Of a DNA stretch of 64,000 nucleotides, positions 1 through 8,964 are shown in pieces. How positions within the stretch are numbered: position 1 is the first letter of the stretch; each line of letters starts with the position of its first letter. Under the pieces are notes generated by a model that was not told the origin of the DNA, did not search any database, and saw only the letters and a program-made list of their open reading frames with translations. The position numbers and the translations under genes were made by a program. The stretch comes from Sulfuricurvum sp. (GTDB lineage Bacteria; Campylobacterota; Campylobacteria; Campylobacterales; Sulfurimonadaceae): assembly GCF_028713855.1 (NCBI RefSeq), contig NZ_JAQTNN010000003.1, positions 62,001-126,000 on the forward strand, read 5' to 3'.

Positions 1-78
1 TTTTCCGGCGTAGAGTCCGATCCCCTCATCCATAAAAAATGCATTTCCTGACCCGATCAGTGCAACGTTAGCGTTCAT
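1..78 (-). CDS. hydD: [NiFe]-hydrogenase maturation protease, N-terminal fragment
   Basis: Only the first 26 codons lie in the window; the gene runs off the left edge. The visible peptide begins MNANVALIGSGNAFF and continues MDEGIGLYAG, the nucleotide-fold-like N-terminus of HyaD/HupD/HydD endopeptidases (G-x-G-N, then MDEGIG, whose Glu is a Ni-ligand position in the family). These enzymes remove the C-terminal tail of the large subunit after Ni insertion. HydB and the second group-1-like large subunit in this window both keep such a tail, so they are likely substrates. The start overlaps the hypF stop by 11 bases, so it is the last visible gene of the hypF operon. Confidence 0.82.
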   Translation of the reverse strand, partial: MNANVALIGSGNAFFMDEGIGLYAGK

Positions 79-2335
79 TCTTTTCCTTTGTGTTGTGTAT
101 AACGTAATAAAGTTGGCCTAAAGCAATGGATCCGTCATTAATCGGGGTTTGCTGTTGGGCATAAAATCGGTTCGAGTCAAACCCTCGATAAAGGCGGGAC
201 ATTAGCGCATGGTTTTGAAATACTCCTCCGCCGATGACAATCGGTAATTCAGGATGTAGATTAGCGAATCTACACATTATTGCTTCAACCGTAGCGATAA
301 AGCGGCTTGCGATAATCCGTTTCACATCCGCTTTAGCCGTTAAAACAATAATTTGTTTCACCATTTCAGAGAGATCAATCACTCCGTTCAAAAGAGTAAA
401 TTCAAACGGCTCCGTAATCGATGGATCGACAAAAGATTCCATGATCATCCCCCCCTGGCCTTCATAATCAAGCGTTTGGATAAATCCGCCCAAGGATGCT
501 ACGGCATCAAACAGCCGACCCATCGAACTGCTCAGAGGAGCATTGATTTTTTTCAACCACATATGATGAAGTGTTCTTATCTCATGGGGTAAAAAAGCTT
601 CTGTTGTAGGAGAATTCAACTCCAGTACCTCTTCCAGACTATAAGACTCAAACAACAGTGACAATGCGATTCGGCGTGGCTCTTTAATCGCTTTATCGCC
701 TCCAAGCAAGGTAAACGGTTTTAAAAATCCGATCCGTGTATATCCCTGTGTATCGGCAATCATAACTTCCCCGCCCCAAAGTGTCCCGTCATCACCGTAT
801 CCTGTCCCGTCAAATGCAAAACCAAGCACTTTTTCATTCAGAGTGTACTCTGCCATGCACGCCAGAATATGGGCATAATGATGCTGCAAAGTGACATGCT
901 CTCTCTTTGTGGCAACAGCATACTGTGTCGAACTATAGTTCGGATGCAAATCGCTGGCAATCACTGTCGGTTCACATTCATAAAACCGTTTAAAGGTTTG
1001 TATCGTCCTATCAAAATAATCCTCAGCTTCCACACTTCCCAGATCACCGATATGACCGCTAAGCACCATATTTTGCTTTACACCGAGTGCAATAGCACTT
1101 TTTTGGTGCGCCCCGACTGCCAAAACGCTTTCATTAAGCATCTTCATCAAAGGAAAAGTACGAGGTGCAAACCCGCGACCCATTCGGAGCATCACCACCC
1201 TAGCCTGTGCAATTTGCACTACGGAGTCATCGAGAGCATTCACGATGGTACGATCATGAGTTAAAACAGCGTCAACCACATTACCCAATCGACTCACAAT
1301 CTCATCGGTGCGGACAATAATCGGTTCATCACTTACATTGGCACTGGTCGCAACCAAAGGAAAATCGATATGCTCAAACAAAAGACGGTGTAGGGGCGTG
1401 TAAGGGAGGAAAACACCCAGTCTGTCAATAGTGGGAGCTATATATTTAGAAATGTTCGTACCTTGCTTAGCACGCACGATTACGATCGGTTTAATTGCTC
1501 CGGCAATGTGATTTCTCTCGTCCTCACTGATGAGTGTATACGTTTCCAAATCTTCCAAGGAACGAAACATCACGGCTAACGGTTTTGCGTTGCGATGTTT
1601 GCGACGACGTAATTCACTAACGGCGGCATCAGAAGTGGCATCACACATAAGATGAAATCCGCCCAGCCCTTTAAGGGCTATAATTTTCCCCTCTTTGAGC
1701 ATTTTCACGGCAAGATCGAGGGGATCGCCCTCTATCACATTGGCCTTATTATCGATCATTTTCAGCTTAGGTCCGCATTGCGGACAACTTATCGGTTCGG
1801 CATGGTAACGACGAGAATTTGGATCGCTATATTCTGCTTCGCATTCCGGACACATTGTAAAATGTTTCATTGATGTTCTGACACGATCATACGGAGGAAT
1901 TTGTATAATCGTATAGCGAGGCCCGCAATCAGTACAGTTGATAAACGGATAACGATATCGGCGGTTAAGGGGATCATCCATTTCTGCTTCACATGCCGGG
2001 CATAAGGCACAATCCAGAGGAATAGCGACACTCCCTTCCCCTATAAAGCTCTCTAATATTTCAAAATTATCGTATTGGATACTGTCAGGTACATCACTAA
2101 TACTCATTGAATCAATACGCGCTCGCGGCGGAAGATTGGTACGAAGAGCGTTTATAAATGACGCACAACGGATGCCCTGAGCCTCAATCACAACACCCGC
2201 AGGAGTATTACATACTGTCCCTTTTATATGATGCTGTTTTGCCATACGATAAACAAATGGCCGAAATCCGACCCCTTGAACTATCCCTTGAACAAGAATA
2301 CGGACACTTTGATTATAAGAAGACCCCACCGACAA
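68..2335 (-). CDS. hypF: Carbamoyltransferase HypF, hydrogenase maturation
   Basis: HypF makes the thiocarboxamide on HypE that becomes the CN ligands of the [NiFe] site. At 755 aa it has the usual length and domain order: an acylphosphatase-like N-terminus (VQGVGFRPFVYRMA, residues about 16-33), two C-x2-C-x18-C-x2-C zinc fingers (about 108-190), a YrdC-like domain (KGLGGFHLMCDA) and a Kae1-like C-terminal domain with the metal-binding HHYAH and a VIGGGVFQN motif. I accept a TTG start because an AAGGA box sits about 9 bases upstream. It overlaps the upstream HypF-like gene by 23 bases and the downstream protease by 11, so the three are translationally linked. It presumably serves all four hydrogenases here; no hypABCDE is visible. 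Confidence 0.96.
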   Translation of the reverse strand: MSVGSSYNQSVRILVQGIVQGVGFRPFVYRMAKQHHIKGTVCNTPAGVVIEAQGIRCASFINALRTNLPPRARIDSMSISDVPDSIQYDNFEILESFIGEGSVAIPLDCALCPACEAEMDDPLNRRYRYPFINCTDCGPRYTIIQIPPYDRVRTSMKHFTMCPECEAEYSDPNSRRYHAEPISCPQCGPKLKMIDNKANVIEGDPLDLAVKMLKEGKIIALKGLGGFHLMCDATSDAAVSELRRRKHRNAKPLAVMFRSLEDLETYTLISEDERNHIAGAIKPIVIVRAKQGTNISKYIAPTIDRLGVFLPYTPLHRLLFEHIDFPLVATSANVSDEPIIVRTDEIVSRLGNVVDAVLTHDRTIVNALDDSVVQIAQARVVMLRMGRGFAPRTFPLMKMLNESVLAVGAHQKSAIALGVKQNMVLSGHIGDLGSVEAEDYFDRTIQTFKRFYECEPTVIASDLHPNYSSTQYAVATKREHVTLQHHYAHILACMAEYTLNEKVLGFAFDGTGYGDDGTLWGGEVMIADTQGYTRIGFLKPFTLLGGDKAIKEPRRIALSLLFESYSLEEVLELNSPTTEAFLPHEIRTLHHMWLKKINAPLSSSMGRLFDAVASLGGFIQTLDYEGQGGMIMESFVDPSITEPFEFTLLNGVIDLSEMVKQIIVLTAKADVKRIIASRFIATVEAIMCRFANLHPELPIVIGGGVFQNHALMSRLYRGFDSNRFYAQQQTPINDGSIALGQLYYVIHNTKEKNER

Positions 2336-4235
2336 CGCAATTTTCCTTCCCGATCGGATAATTCACATTCAATAGCGGAGGCGTTGCTTTCAAATTTCTC
2401 TGCAACCGGCTAAAGAGCGATTGCCCTCCGAAATAACTGCCGCACAGCACAATATCCGTCGCTTTGGTTTTCTCTTTGATTTCATTCAAAAGTTCACTGA
2501 AATAGTCTCCGAACGATTCGAAGATAGAATAGCTTAGATATACTGAATCTACCCCCGCAATTTGATAGCTGATAATACTGGATAAAAAGGCGACATGATT
2601 AAATCGATTGTCGTGCACTTTGGTATCGATTTGAAGTCCCCCTTTACCAATAAATTTTAGAGCTTCTCGCATGACTCCTTCATAACTCTTATCTTCCAGC
2701 CCCAAAATCATTGCCGTCGCTTCGAAAAGAGTGACATCGCTGTGTTCGAGGTCTAAGAGTAGCTCATATACATGCGGTAATTTATTTTTGATGTTATCCA
2801 TCAATCGATCCGAGCCCTCACGCAAAGTGCCCATTTTATCGATCAATCCTGCCGCGCTAAACGTATGCGGAGGAACAAGACGAATCACTTTTTTACCGTC
2901 ATAATAGAGAAATGACGGTTCATCCTGGAAATAAGCCCCCACAACTTTACTTCCGAATTTACCGTGCTCCGCAATAACCGACATAAAAGAGGCTTCATCT
3001 TCAGCCATAGTGTGAAAATTATTTGACTCAACGGCAGGTGTCTCTGTTTCAAGCTGATTGACTTTAAACGTTGATGCAGACGTGAAACGCCCCATTTGAT
3101 CAAACAACATCCCTTTATCATCTCTAATCCCGACAAGCCCGTGCGCGATACTTACAGTATCAGTTCCGATCGCTAAACGTGAAGGGAACGAAACCCGTTC
3201 ACCTGAAGTAATAAATTTGATATCTTTGTTTATAAAAAGGCGGATATCACTTTGATACTGGATATTCAAGTCAAATTCCATCACGAAATCAGCTTCACAC
3301 GGGCTTTCCAATGCTTCATAAACAATGTAGTCCAGTCCCAGCAGCGTCAACTCTTTTCCTAGTAAAATGGAAAAGCCCTCATCAGGATATTTAACATCTA
3401 TAGAGGTGCCAAAGGTATTTCTGAGGTTTTCATCTTTGAGCGCCACATGCAATATAGGGCGTTCAATGCTAAGCAATGCATTAAACTCATCATTAATCAA
3501 AGAGCAATACTCTGTGATTTTTGTTGCATTAACCAACATTAATACGCAGCCGTACTCCAGTTTCTCTGCACGGTAAAAACGACGGTATCCCATCGTTGTT
3601 TTCATCAACAATGTTTTACCGTCGCGCAATGCTTTTGCGGCGACTTCAAACATTGTTCTAAAGCTTCCCGGATCGTTGGCATAACGCTCTTTGTCTTTAT
3701 GCAATAATTTGACGGGGATACCGCACTCATGACATGAGTTCAATACCTGTTTTTCACGACGACCGAGACTTTTGGACTCCTGTTCGCATGTCGAACACGG
3801 TTGCACATAACTAAGGGAGGTATTGCTCCGTTCATACGGATAGTGTTCAAAAAAAGCGTATTGCCCACCACAATGGGTACATTGAGTAAAGGGATAATAA
3901 TAACGTTTTGACGAAGGATCAAACATCTCTTTCTGACAACTCGGACAAAGTCCAAGACCAAGAGGATATTCAATGTCGAAACTAGGAAGCTCTTCAGGCT
4001 CCCCCTCCATATCATAATGTTGTGAACTTGTCATAAAACACGAAGCCGGAAGGGTAAGTCCAATCTCTTCAATACACTCTTGAAGTTTTTCGTGATTGCT
4101 CTCAAAAGCACAAATAATTTTTGATTTTTGCTGATGAACAACTGCTTTAATGTTAAAAGAGCGGATCGTAGAAATCAAATAATTTTTTATATAAGGTTGA
4201 GAAAAAGAGGTCATCACCTCTAACGTAAATGCCAT
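2313..4235 (-). CDS. Degenerate HypF-like paralogue, probable hydrogenase accessory protein (HydE-like)
   Basis: This 640-aa protein is a divergent copy of HypF. It keeps a zinc-finger block (CPSCQKEMFDPS, CTHCGGQYAF, CSTCEQ, CHECG, about residues 97-170) and a Kae1/HypF-like C-terminal half, ending with VLCGSYFGGQSLFSRL where HypF has its GGGVFQN motif. The acylphosphatase VQGVGFRP motif and the HHYAH metal motif are missing, so the carbamoyltransferase chemistry is probably lost. Epsilonproteobacteria carry an accessory gene called hydE beside hydABC (Wolinella, Helicobacter); equating this gene with it rests on position and HypF likeness only. The start has a good AAGGA box. It lies just after the hydC terminator and overlaps hypF. 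Confidence 0.72.
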   Translation of the reverse strand: MAFTLEVMTSFSQPYIKNYLISTIRSFNIKAVVHQQKSKIICAFESNHEKLQECIEEIGLTLPASCFMTSSQHYDMEGEPEELPSFDIEYPLGLGLCPSCQKEMFDPSSKRYYYPFTQCTHCGGQYAFFEHYPYERSNTSLSYVQPCSTCEQESKSLGRREKQVLNSCHECGIPVKLLHKDKERYANDPGSFRTMFEVAAKALRDGKTLLMKTTMGYRRFYRAEKLEYGCVLMLVNATKITEYCSLINDEFNALLSIERPILHVALKDENLRNTFGTSIDVKYPDEGFSILLGKELTLLGLDYIVYEALESPCEADFVMEFDLNIQYQSDIRLFINKDIKFITSGERVSFPSRLAIGTDTVSIAHGLVGIRDDKGMLFDQMGRFTSASTFKVNQLETETPAVESNNFHTMAEDEASFMSVIAEHGKFGSKVVGAYFQDEPSFLYYDGKKVIRLVPPHTFSAAGLIDKMGTLREGSDRLMDNIKNKLPHVYELLLDLEHSDVTLFEATAMILGLEDKSYEGVMREALKFIGKGGLQIDTKVHDNRFNHVAFLSSIISYQIAGVDSVYLSYSIFESFGDYFSELLNEIKEKTKATDIVLCGSYFGGQSLFSRLQRNLKATPPLLNVNYPIGKENCVVGGVFL

Positions 4236-4307
4236 AATAATCCTTCATGATACTAAATCGATAGTTCTTTCATCCATCCCCCGCAGGGAATATATGAAAA
4301 CTCTATG

Positions 4308-4340
4308 AAAAAAGCCGAAGAGCTTTCGCTTCTTCGGCTT
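4308..4340 (-). terminator. Rho-independent terminator after hydC
   Basis: A perfect 10-bp stem (AAGCCGAAGA at 4312-4321 against TCTTCGGCTT at 4331-4340) with a 9-base loop. On the minus strand it runs straight into a T tract (A run 4308-4313 on the plus strand). It sits about 40 bases beyond the hydC stop and before the HypF-like gene, so it should set structural-gene messages apart from maturation-gene messages. Confidence 0.9.
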
Positions 4341-4381
4341 GCTTGGAAAGAATGATTTCTTCCTCTCTAAAAGTGCAGAAT

Positions 4382-5098
4382 CTATTTTTTGCCGGCTTTA
4401 TCATCTTTGACGAATTTTGAACCGCCGACCACGATAGCGATATCCGCCTCTTTCCAGAAAATTGTTCTCCATACCTGATAATAGATATGAAACACAATCC
4501 AGGAAATGATAAACCACATTGTATAGTGATGTGACAACCGTACATCCATTTTACTTCCGCCGGTCACATACAATGTCCAGTCAGTGGCAACATGTAACAT
4601 CCACGGCCACCACGATCCGATTGAACTTAGTCCTGATCCCAATCCCCACACGTACATTTGGAGACCGGTAAACAGCATCCAAAGAAGGAGCAAATGGAAA
4701 ATCGTGAAATAGACCGTATTAAAACTGTCCGAATGTGTTGAGTCGAACTCATTTTTACGGTTCAACGTCATCAAATTGACGACGACATCTTTAAACTCCG
4801 TAAGGTTTTTCGCATTTGGAATCACCTTTTTATACGGCTTTTCAAAACGGCTGAAAAAATACAGATAGACGATCGCAACCGATGTCACATCAAAGATGAT
4901 CGCAATAATAAAGTGCCCGTAACGATTCCATGCCATAACATATTTATCGACTGCACCGTCAGCAATGAATGTCTGATAATACGGATGCCCGATATAAAGA
5001 CCTGTCGCAATCGCTCCGATCATACTAAACGCATTAATCCAATGGATAATGCGCATGGCCGGCGTCATACGTTTAACTTGTTTGTACCCCTGATTCAT
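4382..5098 (-). CDS. hydC: [NiFe]-hydrogenase cytochrome b subunit HydC
   Basis: HydC is the di-haem cytochrome b that anchors the periplasmic HydAB dimer and passes electrons to menaquinone. The 238-aa protein has several hydrophobic spans and the family's His residues: MRIIHWINAF near residue 16, FHLLLLWMLF in the middle, and HHYTMWF plus VFHIYYQVW near the C-terminus. It starts 9 bases after hydB ends, with AAGGAG just upstream, and is followed by a strong terminator, so it is the last gene of hydABC. The protein is typical of the family. Confidence 0.95.
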   Translation of the reverse strand: MNQGYKQVKRMTPAMRIIHWINAFSMIGAIATGLYIGHPYYQTFIADGAVDKYVMAWNRYGHFIIAIIFDVTSVAIVYLYFFSRFEKPYKKVIPNAKNLTEFKDVVVNLMTLNRKNEFDSTHSDSFNTVYFTIFHLLLLWMLFTGLQMYVWGLGSGLSSIGSWWPWMLHVATDWTLYVTGGSKMDVRLSHHYTMWFIISWIVFHIYYQVWRTIFWKEADIAIVVGGSKFVKDDKAGKK

Positions 5099-5107
5099 GT
5101 TAACTCC

Positions 5108-6883
5108 TTAGATACTGCAAGAGGTATCTACTTTGTAAACAGCAAGCTCTTTACCTTTGGTATCGACAACGTGTACGGCACAAGCGATACATGGGTCAAA
5201 ACTGTGAATAGTTCGGATGATCTCCAACGGTTGTTCAGGATTGGCTACTTTGGTCCCGATCAAACTCGCTTCATACGCACCCATACGTCCTTTATAGTCA
5301 CGTGGAGCTGCATTCCAGGTTGAAGGAACGACCGCTTGGTAATTAATTACCTTTCCATCTGCGATACTGACCCAGTGTCCCAAAGAACCGCGCGGTGCTT
5401 CTGCAAGTCCCATACCTTTGGTACTCATACTGACTTCGTCGAAATTAAAATCAGTCCATGTTTTAAGGTCGCCAGCCGCAGCATTCGCCGCTAGTTCATC
5501 TACCCATTCTAGCATCACATCAGTCATTAGTGAGGTCTCAATAGCACGCGCTGCCGTACGCCCGATAGTACTGAACAATACTGTGATCGGAAGATTGCCG
5601 CGTTGTAAAAACTCGGTAACGTATTTTGTAATACGTTTGTCTTTTCGTGCGACACCGATAACCATACGAGCCAACGGCCCCACTTCCACACGGGTATCAT
5701 TGTAAATCGGAGATTTAATCCAACTGTATTTCTCTTTTGTTTTGAGATAAGCGATACCGTCTTCGCGTTTATCAAGACCGGTATATTCCGGAATCGTTTG
5801 ACCGTCATACGGATGAAGAGGTTTATCCCCTTTGTACCATGAGTGAGTCACATCTTCCGCAATTTTTGCTTGATCTACATCGGCTACTTTACTGATATCA
5901 CCACCGTAAACGACACCGCTTGGGAAGAGAAGTGCTGATTTATAAAAACCGGTATCATCCAAACGGAAATCACCGTAACTCATATAGTTCAGCAATCCAC
6001 CGCCGGTTCCACCGACCCCTTTTCCAGCCATAAGCTCTGTAAATGTCGCTTTTGAATCGGTTGCTTCGCCGGCATACATTGTTCCTGCCATATAGACATC
6101 CGGCAAATACGCTTCTTTTATAAATTTACGCCCTTCAAGTAGAAGTGATTTAAATAGTGCGATACGTGCCGGGTTTTGAATATCCTGAACACACGTTACC
6201 CCACCGACAACGATAGATTGTGGATGCGGATTTTTCCCACCGAAAATTGCCTGCATTTTTGCCAAATCACGTTGGATATCCAATGCTTGCAAGTAGTGGG
6301 CAACACCGATAAGGTTTTGTTCCGGAGTCAATTTATAATGAGCATTTCCCCAATATCCATTACCGAAAATACCCAAACGCCCTTGTTTTACAAATTTAGC
6401 CACACGATCTTGAATCGCTTTAAATTCACTCTCTCCGTCAATATACGGAGATTCTCCTGCAACAGTTGCCCATTTACGTGCTTCTGCCGCCGTTTTAGCC
6501 GGATCCGCCGAAAGAGCTGAAACAACATCGACAAAATCCAGTGCATGAAGATGATAGAAGTGAACCAAGTGATCGTGCACATACAATGCACCCTGGATCA
6601 AGTTTCTTACAATACGTGCATTTTTAGGAATAGTAATCTTAAACGCATCTTCAACCGCTTCGATAGAACGTTGATAGTGTGTACCGGTACAAACACCGCA
6701 AATACGCATTGCCAACAATCCGCAGTCACGTGGGTCACGCCCTTGTAGAATCGTCTCAATACCACGAAACATTGTTGAAGCACTGTATGCATCGACAATG
6801 GTATTATTCTCATCAATTACTGCTTCAATACGCAAATGCCCTTCAATACGTGTGATAGGGTCAACTACAATATGTTTACTCAT
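5108..6883 (-). CDS. hydB: [NiFe]-hydrogenase large subunit HydB (periplasmic uptake enzyme)
   Basis: This is the catalytic subunit of the membrane-bound H2 uptake hydrogenase; it is carried through the Tat system by HydA. At 591 aa it has both Ni-Fe ligand motifs: RICGVCTGTHYQ near residue 61 and DPCIACAVH near the C-terminus. About 20 residues (VVDTKGKELAV onward) follow the terminal His and should be cut off by the maturation protease. Its start overlaps the hydA end by 8 bases. It is clearly related to the second large subunit at 13011-14705 but is 27 residues longer. Confidence 0.97.
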   Translation of the reverse strand: MSKHIVVDPITRIEGHLRIEAVIDENNTIVDAYSASTMFRGIETILQGRDPRDCGLLAMRICGVCTGTHYQRSIEAVEDAFKITIPKNARIVRNLIQGALYVHDHLVHFYHLHALDFVDVVSALSADPAKTAAEARKWATVAGESPYIDGESEFKAIQDRVAKFVKQGRLGIFGNGYWGNAHYKLTPEQNLIGVAHYLQALDIQRDLAKMQAIFGGKNPHPQSIVVGGVTCVQDIQNPARIALFKSLLLEGRKFIKEAYLPDVYMAGTMYAGEATDSKATFTELMAGKGVGGTGGGLLNYMSYGDFRLDDTGFYKSALLFPSGVVYGGDISKVADVDQAKIAEDVTHSWYKGDKPLHPYDGQTIPEYTGLDKREDGIAYLKTKEKYSWIKSPIYNDTRVEVGPLARMVIGVARKDKRITKYVTEFLQRGNLPITVLFSTIGRTAARAIETSLMTDVMLEWVDELAANAAAGDLKTWTDFNFDEVSMSTKGMGLAEAPRGSLGHWVSIADGKVINYQAVVPSTWNAAPRDYKGRMGAYEASLIGTKVANPEQPLEIIRTIHSFDPCIACAVHVVDTKGKELAVYKVDTSCSI

Positions 6884-8114
6884 GGCTCTCTCCTGATTTT
6901 TCTCGTTTACCTGCTATGGCACTGGCTGCTGCGTGGATACCGATACCGATACCGACTGCCGTCAACATGCCCAAACCGAATTCATCAACGGTTTTTTCTA
7001 CTCCACCTGTCGGTGCTTTGATTTTTGCATCCGCCATTGGACGCTCATACGCGTATTTATCCCAGAAATCGGGTTCTGAACATCCGATACATCCGCGTCC
7101 GACACCGATCGGCCAGTTAACCGCATCGTTGTAACGGACAATGGAACAGTTGTTAAAGGTCATAGGCCCTTTACAACCCATTTTATAGAGACAGAAATTG
7201 TTTTGAGCCCCTTTGTCACCCCATTCTTCAACGTATTCACCCGCATCAAAGTGTGCACGACGTTCGCAGTTATCATGAATACGATAACCGAATGCAAATT
7301 TAGGACGTAATAGTGAATCAAGTTCAGGGATTTGTCCTGTCAATAAATAATGTAAAATTACCCCGACCATATTTGCCGGATTAGCCGGACACGCAGGGAT
7401 ATTAATAATCGGTTTGTTTTTAACCACACTCATAACCCCAACTGCACCGGTTGGGTTTGGAGAAGCCGCCGGAATACCGCCGAATGTAGCACATGCACCT
7501 ACAGCTACAACTGCCGCCGCGTTTTCAGAACAGCGCATAAGATGATCATGGAACGTTTCACCGGCTGCACCGATAGTTCCGTATTTACCGTCCATTCCCA
7601 TAGGGATAGAACCTTCAACAAACAAAAGATATTTTCCTTTGAAAAGTTCCATAGCCTCATCAAGCTGTTTTTCAGCCTGATGACCGGAGGCAGCTTGCAA
7701 CGTCTCATGATATTCGAGAGAAATGATATCAAGTACGATCTCATCGATTTTAGGTCCGTCTGCACGCAAAAGCGCTTCGGAGTTACCCGCACAGTCTTGA
7801 AGCTCCAGCCAAATAACGGGAGCGCGGTTCATCATAACTGCCGCATCGGCAACCAATGGTGTAAACATAGGAGGAAGCATCAACATAGCTGTCGTCGCAC
7901 TCGCCCATTTCATAAACTCTCGTCTGTCAATGCCATTCTCTTCTAAAAGCTCTGAAAAATCGAGTCTATTCGCAGGCGTTTGTGCACGCATTTCATTTAA
8001 TCGCGCTTCACATTTTACGAACAACTCTTGGTAATACGTATCACCCTTGTTCGTTTCAACGCGCGAACTTTTCGAAGTAAACAGTTTTTTAACTGCTTCT
8101 ATTTTATCGGACAT
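6876..8114 (-). CDS. hydA: [NiFe]-hydrogenase small subunit HydA with Tat signal
   Basis: Electron-transfer subunit with three Fe-S clusters. The 412-aa precursor has a long Tat leader with DRREFMKWASATTAML at residues 63-78 (twin Arg 64-65), the mature domain from about residue 95, and a C-terminal membrane helix (LTAVGIGIGIHAAASAI). Cluster ligand regions seen are GACATFGG, IPACPANP, IHDNCERR, MGCKGP, NNCSIV and GRGCIGC. In the proximal-cluster motif the expected C-x-x-C reads DCAGNSE: the second Cys is Asn111. A strong GAGGAGG ribosome site precedes the ATG. It is the first gene of hydABC; the 219 bases upstream hold no other gene and no promoter I can define. Confidence 0.97.
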   Translation of the reverse strand: MSDKIEAVKKLFTSKSSRVETNKGDTYYQELFVKCEARLNEMRAQTPANRLDFSELLEENGIDRREFMKWASATTAMLMLPPMFTPLVADAAVMMNRAPVIWLELQDCAGNSEALLRADGPKIDEIVLDIISLEYHETLQAASGHQAEKQLDEAMELFKGKYLLFVEGSIPMGMDGKYGTIGAAGETFHDHLMRCSENAAAVVAVGACATFGGIPAASPNPTGAVGVMSVVKNKPIINIPACPANPANMVGVILHYLLTGQIPELDSLLRPKFAFGYRIHDNCERRAHFDAGEYVEEWGDKGAQNNFCLYKMGCKGPMTFNNCSIVRYNDAVNWPIGVGRGCIGCSEPDFWDKYAYERPMADAKIKAPTGGVEKTVDEFGLGMLTAVGIGIGIHAAASAIAGKREKSGESHE

Positions 8115-8333
8115 GGTCCCCTCCTCAAATTTTTATGAACAATCATTCAGTATTGTACGTCTGGATAACTTAAACGAATATTTAAAAGGTAAAATTTAAT
8201 TTAAAAAGGGAGTTTGTTATTCAAATTTAGGACTTATACTGGTATTTTTAACATTTTAGACCGATAAATAAATATTATTTTATAAGTAAGTGATAGATTT
8301 TGAAAAAGTTATTTTACAGCGGAAGTAGAAACC

Positions 8334-8930
8334 TCAATCAACCAACACGATTCCCATCGTTTCGAGCAGAAAAAGTGCCTCATATCGGTTGAAAATAGCC
8401 CCCTTGAGATGGTTGGAGCGTATATCGATAGAGGTGTTGGAAGCGTCGGTAAAGTTGGCTTCCTCCAAATGAGTATTGCCGAACAGCGCCCCTTTGAAAT
8501 CGCTCAGGGTGAAATCGGCTTTTTGAAACGTTCCGTTGCGAAAATCGACCTCTTTAGCTCGGCACTCCCGCATTATCAATCCCTCTATGTTCAGACCGAA
8601 AAAATTGCTGTCGTTTAGAATGCACTCGCGAAAGCGGATCGGGTCGGCATTGAGAAGGCTCTTCCAATCCGCCATCGTCCAGTCGATCCCGATCATCTTG
8701 CACGAAACAAACTCGACGTCGCTCATTTTGGTGTTGGTGAGCTTCATGAGGCTCAGGTTGCAGTTTTCGAAACGGCATTCGGTAAATTTGCAGGAGGAAA
8801 AAAAGGTTTCGCTGAAATCGCAGGAGACGAAGGTGCAGTCATCGAATTCGGCTTTGGTGATCTTTTTGCCGTGCAGATCAACGCCCTCGAATTTTTCGGC
8901 GAATACGTCCATGGTATCTATAATAGTCAT
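8334..8930 (-). CDS. Pentapeptide-repeat protein (Qnr/McbG-like fold)
   Basis: The 198-aa protein has repeats of the A(D/N)LXX type along most of its length: FDDCTFVSCDFSETFFSS, CKFTECRFENCNLS, MRECRAKEVDFRN and KADFTLSDFKGALF. This predicts a right-handed beta-helix. A break around VSCKMIGIDWTMADW separates two repeat blocks, as in Qnr-type proteins that mimic DNA and bind gyrase, though function cannot be assigned from repeats alone. I chose the ATG at 8930 because a longer frame to 8996 would run into the upstream hydrogenase gene. It starts 34 bases after the group-2-like large subunit and is probably co-transcribed with it. Confidence 0.8.
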   Translation of the reverse strand: MTIIDTMDVFAEKFEGVDLHGKKITKAEFDDCTFVSCDFSETFFSSCKFTECRFENCNLSLMKLTNTKMSDVEFVSCKMIGIDWTMADWKSLLNADPIRFRECILNDSNFFGLNIEGLIMRECRAKEVDFRNGTFQKADFTLSDFKGALFGNTHLEEANFTDASNTSIDIRSNHLKGAIFNRYEALFLLETMGIVLVD

Positions 8931-8964
8931 ATAAGCCCTTTTTGAAATACTGATCGGTTTTATT

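Noticed and set aside
68-2335. Several plus-strand frames of 60-130 codons opposite hypF and opposite the hydrogenase genes
   Set aside because: They lie wholly within well-supported minus-strand genes, have no ribosome sites or known motifs, and follow the codon pattern of the true strand.
8115-8333. A sigma54 or FNR-type promoter before hydA
   Set aside because: No TGGCAC-N5-TTGC and no TTGAT-N4-ATCAA could be found. A TACAAT about 40 bases upstream has no matching -35.
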